Shown: one piece after another, positions 1-9,300 of the stretch | Layout of the letters: each line of letters begins with the position of its first letter | How positions within the stretch are numbered: position 1 is the stretch's first letter | Assembly (NCBI RefSeq): GCF_029958905.1 | Contig: NZ_CP124614.1 | Location: 1,798,001-1,862,000 of the forward strand | Origin: Vibrio sp. YMD68 | GTDB lineage: Bacteria > Pseudomonadota > Gammaproteobacteria > Enterobacterales > Vibrionaceae | Length of the DNA stretch: 64,000 nucleotides | Direction: 5' to 3' | The notes under the pieces: model-generated | Database searches by the model: none | What the model was told of the DNA's origin: nothing | The model's input: the letters and a program-made list of their open reading frames with translations, nothing else | Made by a program: the position numbers and the translations under genes

Positions 1-1390
1 TCCACACCATAACAAAACTCAATAACACGCCAACTACACCCAGAATCACGCCTACTTTCGCCATTTGATGGGTCTGAACTTGCCCTGTCGCGTGTGCCAA
101 TGCATTAGGCGGCGTACTGATGGGTAAAGACATGCCCAGCGAAGCGGCAAAAGTGACAACGAGAATCAAGGTTAACTCGCCACCCAAAGGGGTTAAAGAT
201 GCCATTGAAGCGCCCAGAGCAGCCATGATAGGCATAAGCAAGTTGGCCGTTGCTGTATGAGACATAAAGTTAGCCATGACTAAACATAGGGTCGCCGCGC
301 CAAATAATACAACGTATGGTGAGTATTCGTCGAACGGGATACTGTGCACCATCAATCTTGCGAGGCCCGTTTTATCTAACGCCAGACCTAACGCGATACC
401 ACCAGAAACAAGCCACAGAACATCCCACGAGATCTTTTTCAAATCTTCTTTGTTGATAATGCCGGTCAGTGAGAAAATAGCGACCGGGATAAGAGCCACA
501 GTGTAGGAATTCATGCCGTGAGATGACCCCATCAGCCACAATATGATCGTTGATGCAAAGGTGATGTAAACAATAATCGCTTTTGGCGTTTTCAAAAACT
601 TGCCTTTGATGCTCAGGTTGATGGTTTTCTGATCGGCTTTATAAATTGACCCGATTAAGAACCACGCCAACGCCATCATAACAACAACGAACGGCACACC
701 AAACGCCATCCATTCACCAAAGGTTATAAGATTGTCACCCACTAGATATTTCAGCGCGATCGCATTGGGTGGGGTTCCTATGGGTGTGCCTATCCCACCA
801 ATATTTGCCGCAACGGGTATGCACAATGCAAATGCCACTCTGCCTGGATCTTTAGGGCCAAAAACCGCGATAACTGGCGTCAAAATCGACAGCATCATTG
901 CGGTTGTCGCCGTATTCGACATAAACATCGAAAAAATGCCGGTAATGAGCATCAATCCGAGCATCACGTACTTAGGGTTTTGCCCAAATGGTTTGAGCAA
1001 TACGCGCGCTAAGTTGACATCTAACCGGTACTTAGTCGCTGCCATTGCAAGGAAGAATCCGCCTAAAAAGAGCATAATGATTGGGCTCGCGAACGTGGCC
1101 ATGATCTCATGATATTGGAGAAGCTCACCAAAATGCGGCTGACCTTCTTCCAAACGAAAGAAGAAGATTCCCTTATTGGACAGCATTAACAGCTCTAAAA
1201 CGATGATCACCACAGACGTCGCATAAATCGGTATTGGCTCAAATACCCAGCACAGGGCGGCGAGTAAGAATATCGCGATGACCCGCTGTTGGATAATCGT
1301 CAAGCCCTCAAATGGAAACGCTGACAAGGGTAAACATAGAATGAACAGAGGGATAATAAGGGGAATGATGTATTTCATATACTGACGCAT
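1..1390 (-). CDS. SLC13/DASS-family sodium:anion symporter (partial, C-terminus outside window)
   Basis: Reading the minus strand from the ATG at 1390 gives an open frame to the window edge. It encodes a multi-spanning inner-membrane protein starting MRQYMKYIIPLIIPL. Two family signatures are visible: SNTATTAMM (around nt 900-930) and GTPPNAIAL (around nt 760-790), the Ser-Asn-Thr and Pro-rich motifs that form the sodium and carboxylate sites of divalent anion:Na+ symporters. Substrates in this family are dicarboxylates, citrate or sulfate; the sequence alone does not tell which. An AGGAAGAG ribosome-binding site lies about 10 nt upstream of the ATG; a second in-frame ATG at 1378 is possible. 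The gene is divergent from purT and is cut by the left edge of the window, so its length is unknown. Confidence 0.85.
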   Translation of the reverse strand, partial: MRQYMKYIIPLIIPLFILCLPLSAFPFEGLTIIQQRVIAIFLLAALCWVFEPIPIYATSVVIIVLELLMLSNKGIFFFRLEEGQPHFGELLQYHEIMATFASPIIMLFLGGFFLAMAATKYRLDVNLARVLLKPFGQNPKYVMLGLMLITGIFSMFMSNTATTAMMLSILTPVIAVFGPKDPGRVAFALCIPVAANIGGIGTPIGTPPNAIALKYLVGDNLITFGEWMAFGVPFVVVMMALAWFLIGSIYKADQKTINLSIKGKFLKTPKAIIVYITFASTIILWLMGSSHGMNSYTVALIPVAIFSLTGIINKEDLKKISWDVLWLVSGGIALGLALDKTGLARLMVHSIPFDEYSPYVVLFGAATLCLVMANFMSHTATANLLMPIMAALGASMASLTPLGGELTLILVVTFAASLGMSLPISTPPNALAHATGQVQTHQMAKVGVILGVVGVLLSFVMVW

Positions 1391-1691
1391 GGTACGGCAA
1401 CTCTTCCTGAGATTAAGTAACGACACGATAATGATCCTAGGATCACTAATGGAGTAAATACTCCTTACCTTTAAGTCGTCTATTATTAAGGGGTTGTCAC
1501 TGATTTACTACGCTTGAGATCAATGAAACGTTATTTTTGTCAATGAAGCGTGTCTTGTACGTTGTTTTTCTGTATCCGTTTTTCTCTTTTTCATTCTATG
1601 ATAAAACTCGATACGCAAACGTTTGCTTTTGTGCCGATAATCAGTATGATCCCCGTCAGAATTTACTACCTGTATTGATAACGAGGTTTTT
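1391..1691. promoter_or_regulatory. Divergent SLC13/purT control region with two adjacent palindromes
   Basis: This 301-bp gap contains TGATCCTAGGATCA (1432-1445), a perfect 14-bp palindrome, and 5 bp further on GGAGTAAATACTCC (1451-1464), 6-bp arms around AA. Both lie 40-75 bp upstream of the symporter start and could be operators for it. On the purT side there is a -10-like TATGAT (1597-1602) and a PurR box, listed separately. No credible gene was seen here. Confidence 0.45.
1613..1628 (+). promoter_or_regulatory. PurR box upstream of purT
   Basis: ACGCAAACGTTTGCTT matches the known PurR operator pattern (ACGCAAACG-TTT-C) at nearly every position and is almost fully palindromic. It starts 10 bp after a TATGAT -10-like hexamer (1597-1602), where bound repressor would block initiation. 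The following gene is purT, a classic PurR regulon member, so repression by PurR with hypoxanthine or guanine is the expected control. Confidence 0.88.
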
Positions 1692-2867
1692 ATGTTTGGT
1701 ACCGCGACAAGTAAAGATGCGACTCGAGTATTGCTTCTTGGATCTGGTGAATTAGGCAAGGAAGTCGCCATAGAATGCCAACGTTTAGGCTTTGAAGTGA
1801 TCGCCTGTGATCGTTATGAAAACGCACCAGCAATGCAAGTGGCTCACCGTAGCCATGTTCTTGATATGCTCGATGGCGACGCGCTTCAAACCATTATCGA
1901 ACAAGAAAAGCCGGACTATGTGGTCCCTGAAATTGAAGCTATCGCAACCGACAAATTAGTTGAACTTGAAGCTCAAGGTCTCAATGTCGTCCCAACTGCG
2001 AACGCCACAAAACTCACCATGAACCGTGAAGGTATTCGTCGCCTGGCTGCTGAAGAATTAAACCTCACGACCTCGCCCTATAAGTTTGCGGATACATTCG
2101 AAGAATTTAAAGCGGCGGTTGAATTTGCTGGCCTGCCTTGTGTGTGCAAACCCGTAATGAGTTCATCAGGTAAAGGCCAAAGTGTCATCAAATCCTCCGA
2201 GGATATTCAAACAGCATGGGATTACGCTCAAGAAGGTGGCCGAACTGGTGCGGGTCGAGTCATCGTGGAAGGCTTTATTGATTTTGACTATGAAATTACA
2301 CTTTTGACGGTTCGCGCTGTCGATGGCGTTCATTTCTGCCAACCGATTGGCCACCGCCAGGAAGATGGTGATTATCGCGAATCGTGGCAGCCACAAGCCA
2401 TGACGGACTCAGCGAGGGAAGCCGCAGAATACAGTGCGGAGAAAATCGTTAATGCGCTGGGTGGCTATGGTATTTTTGGTGTTGAATTGTTTATTAAAGG
2501 CGATAAAGTCATCTTTAACGAAGTCTCCCCTCGCCCACATGACACAGGTTTGGTTACGCTCATCTCGCAAGAACTTTCTGAATTTGCACTGCACGTTCGA
2601 GCGTTTACGGGTATGCCAATCAACAGCATTACTCAATACGGAGCCTCTGCTTCCGCGGTCGTTTTAGGGCAAGGGACATCAACTAATATCCGTTATGATG
2701 GACTCAGTGACGCATTAGCAATGCCTCAAACCCAGGTACGTTTATTCGGTAAGCCCGATATTGATGGCCGCCGTCGATTAGGTGTAGCACTGACCCGTCG
2801 TCACAGCGTAGACAAAGCGATAGAAGATGCCATAACGAGCGCTCAAAAGGTCAACATTAGCTACTAA
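1692..2867 (+). CDS. purT: Formate-dependent phosphoribosylglycinamide formyltransferase (GAR transformylase 2)
   Basis: The 391-aa product is an ATP-grasp enzyme of de novo purine synthesis. It makes formyl-GAR from GAR, formate and ATP in the cytosol, bypassing the folate-dependent PurN. An N-terminal dinucleotide-like loop GSGELGKE (17-24), the ATP-grasp loop SSSGKGQS (157-164) and the metal/ATP motif [12 protein letters not shown] (about 276-287) are all present, and the length is normal for PurT. The start ATG has GAGG about 6 nt upstream. A PurR box and -10 hexamer lie upstream and a strong hairpin terminator downstream, so it appears to be a single-gene transcription unit. Confidence 0.97.
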   Translation: MFGTATSKDATRVLLLGSGELGKEVAIECQRLGFEVIACDRYENAPAMQVAHRSHVLDMLDGDALQTIIEQEKPDYVVPEIEAIATDKLVELEAQGLNVVPTANATKLTMNREGIRRLAAEELNLTTSPYKFADTFEEFKAAVEFAGLPCVCKPVMSSSGKGQSVIKSSEDIQTAWDYAQEGGRTGAGRVIVEGFIDFDYEITLLTVRAVDGVHFCQPIGHRQEDGDYRESWQPQAMTDSAREAAEYSAEKIVNALGGYGIFGVELFIKGDKVIFNEVSPRPHDTGLVTLISQELSEFALHVRAFTGMPINSITQYGASASAVVLGQGTSTNIRYDGLSDALAMPQTQVRLFGKPDIDGRRRLGVALTRRHSVDKAIEDAITSAQKVNISY

Positions 2868-2958
2868 TTTAATGGTTATCATCGCGTTTCGCTTGAGCAA
2901 GCCTATTGTTATAAACAGGATCCAGTGACACGCTAAATTAAGTCACAAAAAGTACGAT

Positions 2959-2993
2959 AAAAAATCCTAACCTTTAAGGGGTTAGGATTTTTT
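2959..2993. terminator. Bidirectional terminator between purT and tpm
   Basis: A 14-bp perfect stem (AAAAAATCCTAACC paired with GGTTAGGATTTTTT) around a 7-nt loop, with A and T runs on opposite sides. It can end purT on the plus strand and tpm on the minus strand. Confidence 0.9.
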
Positions 2994-3045
2994 GTTTCCC
3001 ATTCGTGAATGGCTTATACCCATCACAGTCATCGCTTAAACAATA

Positions 3046-3702
3046 CTAAACGCTAGACTTTTCAATCAGCCAAACTTCTTCTGCGAATCTGGTCAATCCT
3101 TTTTTAGCTCGCTTGGGATGATGTTCATCAGCATCATCACGATGTAAAAGAGTGACCTTAAACTCTGAAAACAAAGCTTGTATTTCGCTTTGAGGAACGC
3201 TAAACGGAGGCCCCGCCATTTCAGTCTGCGGGTAGTCGAGCGTGACCAGTAAAATGCGGCCTTTCTCAGCCAACTTCCCTTTAATCAAACTCACATAGTC
3301 ACTGCGCATGGATTCAGGTAGCGCGATGAGAGCTGCTCTATCATAGACAATATCAACCGGCTCTATCGGCGCAGTAAAGACATCTCCGTTGTAGATTGAA
3401 AGCTCGTCAAACTGATACAGCTGATGTTGGCTACTTATCGTCGTCACGGTTGGTGTGTAAAAATGTTCAGCAAAGAAGGAACGTACGGCAATGTTACTTA
3501 GCTCAACCCCTTGGACATCATCATGGCGGGTCGCCAACCACACCAAATCTTCTGATTTTCCGCACAATGGCACCAACACTGAATCGCTTCTTTGGGGTTG
3601 TGTTTTTGGCCAATACTGAATTAATAATGGATTCACATCTTCCAAATGAAATCCAATTTGATTTGCGGCCCACTTACTGTGCCAAAAGTCTGGATCGTTC
3701 AT
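3046..3702 (-). CDS. tpm: Thiopurine S-methyltransferase
   Basis: A 218-aa class I SAM-dependent methyltransferase of the bacterial TPMT family, cytosolic. Members methylate thiopurines and also detoxify selenite and tellurite by methylation. The N-terminus [19 protein letters not shown] is the family signature, with the Trp-rich start before the Rossmann fold. [14 protein letters not shown] (44-57) is the family's SAM-binding motif I. The length equals the usual 215-220 aa. The gene converges with purT across a shared terminator and is divergent from relV, so it is probably monocistronic. Confidence 0.95.
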   Translation of the reverse strand: MNDPDFWHSKWAANQIGFHLEDVNPLLIQYWPKTQPQRSDSVLVPLCGKSEDLVWLATRHDDVQGVELSNIAVRSFFAEHFYTPTVTTISSQHQLYQFDELSIYNGDVFTAPIEPVDIVYDRAALIALPESMRSDYVSLIKGKLAEKGRILLVTLDYPQTEMAGPPFSVPQSEIQALFSEFKVTLLHRDDADEHHPKRAKKGLTRFAEEVWLIEKSSV

Positions 3703-4011
3703 TGTTGTTCCTTGTGTTTGAAGATATTTTGGTCAATGTATTGGATTTTAACGTGTTAAATTATTTATAACCAGTGTGTTCATATCCCATTAATATACGC
3801 CCGATATAATGACTACACAGTTCAGGGTAAATTACGTTTTTCTAAGCCATTTGCGATAAAACGTGATCTATTTCTAGCTTCTCGCACTAAACGCGATAAT
3901 AGGGTTTGATTGGGTTATTAGCACCCCAATATCTTGTTTAGTTGCTTAATTTGTTTGAACTTAGTGTCTTTTATATCCACTTTTTACTAGGTTACTTATT
4001 AAGGAGAATGA
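3703..4011. promoter_or_regulatory. Intergenic region between divergent tpm and relV
   Basis: An AT-rich 309-bp gap. The only clear signal is the AAGGAG ribosome-binding site at about 4000-4005, just before the relV ATG. No gene, repeat or confident promoter was identified. Confidence 0.4.
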
Positions 4012-4785
4012 ATGAGTCTTTTTCTTCGTACGACAGCAATGATGCTTTTGATGCTGACCCGTGCACCTGCATTCGCAGCGCTTCCGACTTCACCAGCGGA
4101 TGAAGACAAGCTTTCGACCAGCCATAACGAAGTATGCGCTAAGTTGTTTAAACACAACTTAAGCGGCTTGTATGCTATTCAATCAACCAATGTCACCCCG
4201 ATTCAGCCATATTCAGACTTTGACACGCTATACAGTAAATCTCATCAGGCGCAATTTGAACTTGAAGATATCTGCAACAGCACAGCATTACTCACTCAAA
4301 CTCATGCATATTTTGCTGGTATTAAATCTTCACACCGTGCTCAAGATAAAATAAAACATGAGCTTGGTGGAAAAGTGGAGCGCATTACTGATGTCGCAAG
4401 AGCGACAATCATCGCTAACGATGTAGAAAGCTTGATGGAAGTCTATGAAGCGTTGGATAGAGAAACGGAGATTGTAAAAGTCAAAAACCGATTTAAGAGT
4501 CCAGCACCCTCTGGCTACCGAGATTTGAATTTGCTGGTTAAGCTACCCAAGACCAATATTATCGCGGAAGTACAAGTTCATCTTCAAGCGATTGCGGATG
4601 TGAAGAATGGACCTGAGCATGACCTTTACGAAGTGATACAGCAGATCGAACGTAAAGCGGCAGCCGAGCAAAGAGATTTGGAACAGTTTGAATTGACGCA
4701 AATTAACAAGATGAGAAATCAATCTCTACAGCTCTATCAAGACGCGTGGCAACCGTATATCACTACGCACATTAAGGCAGCATAA
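4012..4785 (+). CDS. relV: RelV-type small alarmone ((p)ppGpp) synthetase
   Basis: A 257-aa protein with one RelA/SpoT synthetase domain (about 70-195) and no hydrolase, TGS or ACT domain. This matches RelV, the third (p)ppGpp synthetase of Vibrio. Synthetase landmarks are the basic K113/K115 region, RITDVAR (124-130, with D127 and R130), SGYRDLN (167-173) and the catalytic EVQVH (186-190). A roughly 60-residue charged helical tail follows. The first 23 residues look like a Sec signal peptide: hydrophobic LLMLTRAPAFA then ALP, with a consensus AxA cleavage site. That is odd for an enzyme using cytosolic ATP and GTP. AAGGAG lies 5-6 nt before the ATG. The purT-tpm-relV neighbourhood resembles that recalled for V. 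cholerae. Confidence 0.93.
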   Translation: MSLFLRTTAMMLLMLTRAPAFAALPTSPADEDKLSTSHNEVCAKLFKHNLSGLYAIQSTNVTPIQPYSDFDTLYSKSHQAQFELEDICNSTALLTQTHAYFAGIKSSHRAQDKIKHELGGKVERITDVARATIIANDVESLMEVYEALDRETEIVKVKNRFKSPAPSGYRDLNLLVKLPKTNIIAEVQVHLQAIADVKNGPEHDLYEVIQQIERKAAAEQRDLEQFELTQINKMRNQSLQLYQDAWQPYITTHIKAA

Positions 4786-4861
4786 CCACTCTGTGTACTA
4801 TCTTTAACTCATAGAGAAAGCGGCATTCAAAAGAGCAACGACGCAAATAGAATAAACTAAC

Positions 4862-4892
4862 AGGCCAGGTGCAATTCGCATTTGGCCTTTTT
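4862..4892 (+). terminator. Terminator after relV
   Basis: An AGGCCA...TGGCCT stem with extra GTGC/GCAT pairing inside, followed by TTTTT. It lies about 75 nt past the relV stop codon. Confidence 0.8.
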
Positions 4893-5023
4893 ATTTCAAA
4901 ACAGAAGAGACAGGCAACTGTTTAGACCGATATTTCTAGAAGGACTAGCCGTGCAGTCTCTCATTGCATTTCATGGGTACATACAAGACAATAGCGCACC
5001 AAAATTATCTATTGAGTAAGTAC

Positions 5024-6217
5024 ATGACTCCCGCTATTTATCTGGTTAAAGGCCGAGACAAATCTTTACGTCGCAAACATCCTTGGGTTTTTTCACGAGG
5101 CATTCACCGTGTAGAAGGTGAACCACAATCGGGAGAAACCGTTGATGTGTACGCCAATAACGGTCAATGGCTGGCAAAAGCAGCGTATTCTCCTACCTCT
5201 CAGATCCGCGCGCGTGTATGGAGTTTTGAGAAACGAGATATCGATAAAGCCTTCTTTGTTGAAAAAATTCGCCAAGCACAGCTATTGCGTGACGATATCA
5301 TCGAACGCGATGGACTCACTGGCTACCGATTGATCGCTGCAGAGTCTGATTCACTGCCTGGTATCACCATCGATAGATTTCAAAATTACTTAGTGTGTCA
5401 GCTCCTCAGTGCTGGCGCTGAATATAACAAGAGTACATTGGTTGACGCCTTGGTTGAGTGCTTTCCTGATTGCAATATCTATGAACGCTCTGATGTGGCG
5501 GTTCGTAAAAAAGAAGGCCTGCCAGAAACTGTCGGTGTGTTGCATGGCGATACACCGCCTGATTCAGTCATTATTGAAGAGAATGGCGTTAAAATCAGTG
5601 TTGATATCATCAATGGTCATAAAACGGGGTTTTATCTCGATCAGCGAGATAGTCGCCAGCAATCGATGAAGTATGTTAAAGACAAAGACGTGCTGAATTG
5701 CTTTTCATACACTGGCGGATTTGGCCTATACGCTCTTAAAGGGGGTGCGAAGCGGGTAATCAACGCTGACGTGTCTCAGCCGGCTCTTGATACCGCCAAG
5801 TACAATGCAGAAATTAATGAATTCGATATTTCTAAAAAGCGCGCTGTCTTTTTAAATGCTGATGTATTTAAGCTACTGCGTGAGTATCGCGATCAAGGAA
5901 CGCAATTTGATGTCGTTGTTATGGACCCACCAAAGTTTGTTTCTAGTAAAAACAATCTGACATCTGGCGCGAACGGTTACAAAGATATCAACATGCTTGC
6001 GATGCAGATCCTCAAACCTGGTGGAACCTTGCTGACTTATTCTTGCTCTGGCTTAATGAGTGCTGACTTGTTCCAAAAAGTCATTGCTGACGCTGCGCTT
6101 GATGCAGGCCGAAGCGTAAAGTTTGTCGAGCGTTTTGAACAAGCAGCCGATCACTTAATTGATACGGCCTACCCTGAAGGTTTTTACTTGAAAGGTTTTG
6201 CTTGTAAGGTGCTTTAA
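5024..6217 (+). CDS. rlmI: 23S rRNA (cytosine-1962-C5)-methyltransferase
   Basis: The start at 5024 gives a 397-aa protein beginning [20 protein letters not shown], the conserved RlmI N-terminus. An upstream in-frame ATG at 4964 would add 20 residues not expected in the family and is rejected. The protein has an N-terminal PUA RNA-binding domain (about 3-80) and a Rossmann methyltransferase domain. Motif [11 protein letters not shown], is near residue 302, and the catalytic cysteine is in YSCSGLM near 340. It methylates C1962 of 23S rRNA using SAM. A strong terminator follows, so it is probably monocistronic. Confidence 0.93.
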   Translation: MTPAIYLVKGRDKSLRRKHPWVFSRGIHRVEGEPQSGETVDVYANNGQWLAKAAYSPTSQIRARVWSFEKRDIDKAFFVEKIRQAQLLRDDIIERDGLTGYRLIAAESDSLPGITIDRFQNYLVCQLLSAGAEYNKSTLVDALVECFPDCNIYERSDVAVRKKEGLPETVGVLHGDTPPDSVIIEENGVKISVDIINGHKTGFYLDQRDSRQQSMKYVKDKDVLNCFSYTGGFGLYALKGGAKRVINADVSQPALDTAKYNAEINEFDISKKRAVFLNADVFKLLREYRDQGTQFDVVVMDPPKFVSSKNNLTSGANGYKDINMLAMQILKPGGTLLTYSCSGLMSADLFQKVIADAALDAGRSVKFVERFEQAADHLIDTAYPEGFYLKGFACKVL

Positions 6218-6235
6218 ACAATCAATATCTGAATA

Positions 6236-6276
6236 AAAAGAGCCCGAATTTCTATTAAGAAATTCGGGCTTTTTCA
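6236..6276. terminator. Terminator after rlmI, usable from both sides
   Basis: A perfect 12-bp stem (AGCCCGAATTTC/GAAATTCGGGCT) around TATTAA, flanked by AAAAA and TTTTT. It ends rlmI and may back up termination of the convergent adhesin gene. Confidence 0.9.
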
Positions 6277-6296
6277 TTATTTAGAAAAAACAGTTA

Positions 6297-6314
6297 AAGG
6301 GCCTTTCAGCCCTT
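6297..6314 (-). terminator. Weak terminator at the 3' end of the adhesin gene
   Basis: AAGGGC/GCCCTT stem with a 6-nt loop. On the minus strand a TTTTTT run follows after a short gap (TAACTG). Confidence 0.6.
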
Positions 6315-6322
6315 AGTTGTTT

Positions 6323-9300
6323 TTAATCGATTGTCTTGAGTGACATCAAGTCATTTAACAAGCTAGTTACATTTACATCACTAAGTTCATTACTTGAAAA
6401 CTGAGATGCAGCATCATCTAACACTATGATTTGACTATGACCCTCATTACCGCTCGCCATAGTAAGTGTAATATCACTATCAACTACAGTAACATCGATA
6501 GTTCTTAACAAGTCATCAATTGACTCACCGGCATCTGTATCAACTAATTCACTCAGATCGATACGATCTTCAAAACGGTTGAAATCAACAATGTGATCCT
6601 CATGAGTATCCAAGGCATCTAATTCATTCCATTTAAAGACGTCAAAGCCTTCATCTCCTATCAATATGTCACTGCCATTGTCACCGAGAAGAATATCATC
6701 ACCAGCACCACCGATGATCGTATCGTTATCTGAACCGCCGCGTATAGCATCATTTCCTTCGCCACCATCTAAGATGTCATGGCCTGAGCCACCAAAGATA
6801 ATATCCTGGCCTTCTTCACCATAGACTTGGTCATTTCCGCCACCTGCTTGTGCAATATCCAAGCCCGGATTTGAGGCACCGTTAATACCCTTCAATCCTG
6901 AATTTTCATCTCCCGCAGTATCAAACAATTGATCCATAGATCTAGAAGCATAATCTTTCAGCGCTTGATCGTGTGTATTTGGATCCACATTTACATCTAC
7001 ACCTGGTGAATGACCCTCACCCAAATAAATTGTATCACTGCCACTGCCCATTGTGACGGTATCGCTCGCAATACCAACATCTATAACTGCTCCATTTATT
7101 GGGTCATAAGCAAGAATGTCATGGCTTTCAGTTTCAAACAATTTAGCCGCAGATGTAGCCCAAGATATCGTTCTATCAAGCATTACATACTGGCCATCAG
7201 ATCCTATCTCCCAACCGCCTTTCAGTACTGATACGTTATCCAGACCAGGACCTCCGATGATTTCATCACCAGGTAGAGCATTAGATGCCTCAACGCTAAC
7301 GGTACCTTTTTCTTCGCTCTTATTATTGTCCGTATCTATCGCCCAATAGGTAAACTTATCATTAATTTCGACAGCCCCATTTGCGACCATATCCACACTT
7401 GAAAGGTTAAACCCTGCTTGCGCATTGTTTGTTAGCGCGGTTCCAACTAATCTCACCTCATCAAACGTAGTGTCATTTGAAGATATCGTTGCTCGTCCTG
7501 AATGATGATCGATAGCTGTTAATGATAGAGTTTGAGTACCAACAAGCTGACCATTATCAAATAGGTGCGCAATAACAACAGCTTTAGAAGGGTTACCTAA
7601 ATGACCATTCAAGCTGTCTAGAGTAACCGAAAGTGAAGAAATATTACCTTGCTCGGAAACAATAGCGATATATTCTCCAATCTGAGTTTCTTTACCTTGT
7701 CCGTTCCCTTTGTCTAAGTTGCTATCTACATAGTAACCACCCTGAGACGGGTTTCCATCAAACTTGATCTGACCATCGTTTATAAACTTGCCATCAACGA
7801 TAGTACCACCAGAGATAGACATATTGTTTACCGTTAAGATATCGATACCTTCGCCAACAAGAGCACCATCAGAGCCATCTATACTTGTTGTTACTTCGCT
7901 ACCTCTGTCAGCAACATAGAATACTTTTGAAGTGTCTGCTATTACGTCACCTTCATTAATTTCCGTGTAAGTTTTATCGCCAGTTTGATAATAAAGCTTG
8001 CCGTGTAAAGGCATATCAGCCAATTCGACTCGTGTAACTTTTCCTGCATCTGCATCATCTTCTACATCTGTAGCATTAGGTTCAAAGTCAACGTCAGCGA
8101 CACTATGTTCAGATGAAATTGAAAAGTCATTAGCTGTTGGTAAACCAATATCACCATTACCAGAGTCACCACCCTCTACTTTTTCTAACACCTCGACATT
8201 GATGTAGTCGATTGATTCTGCGGTTAATCGACCGCCGATCGCTTGCGGTTCGTTATCGTGAATAGCATCATCTTTGTTAGTATCTATTTCAGTAGATGTA
8301 GCAATGACCTTAATCGAGAATTTACCTGGGTCTTCGACTTTAATCTGCAGCTCTGAAAGATCCCAGTCAGTAACATCAAGTAGTTCATCTTTATTCTCTT
8401 CGGTGACGGTATACGTCCGAGCGTCATTTCCTTCACCATCTATTAATATTGACCCTACAGGCATCCCCATAAGCTCTACTTTTAAAGACTCTGATTTATC
8501 GAGTTCGTCAACTAACGATGCATTAATCTCACTTAACTTAATATAGGTATCTTCGTAGCCATAATTATCGACGGCTTTAAACGTGATGTTATCAAGTATT
8601 GCACCTGTAGAATCCGCTTCATCAGCTATCAGTAACAGTCTATATTTGCCCGATGACTCAATAGGTAGATTGAATGATTGACCATTTTCCCAACCTTCTG
8701 CTGTTGGATCAAAGTCATACAACTCAATGGTACTATTTGGAACAATGTCACCATTGTCGTCTAGTTTAATTAGCTTCACAGACATGTCTGAAGAGGCAGG
8801 GTTACCTTCACGAGCAGCAATGTCGAACTCAAATTTGTAAAAACGACCCGCTACCAGATCCATATCGGTATAAAGGACTTTATCGCCATTTTCACCTTCA
8901 ATTTCCATTACTTGATTGATTGAATTCCCTGGCAGGTAAGTTCCTTCAGTCCCTACTTCAACATGTTGACCATCATTTGAAGTCAACCACTTACCGATAG
9001 TACCAGCGCCTTCCACCTTATTAATCTCGATGTCACTATCCCAAGTTCCAGATTTGATTTGAACATCCTCAAAATCAATGGCTGCAACTTTCTCGAACTC
9101 ACCAATAGTTAGATTAGGTTGATCAGCATCTGGATGAACGTCAACGGTTAAACCGGTTGACTCGATAGCAATGCCGTTTTCATCTTGACCAATGACAGTA
9201 AGATTGAAATTGACATCACTATCTTGTGGAGCTTTGATTGATAGCTGATCTAGATCAGAAACCGAAACCGTTACACTACTAGAAGTAATGTTGATTGGAT

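Noticed and set aside
1520..1771. Minus-strand 83-codon ORF over the purT promoter and start
   Set aside because: It covers the PurR box and the purT start codon, has no family features and starts inside purT.
4964..5023. 20-residue N-terminal extension of RlmI
   Set aside because: RlmI proteins begin at the [15 protein letters not shown] segment; the extension is not family-like, so the start was placed at 5024.
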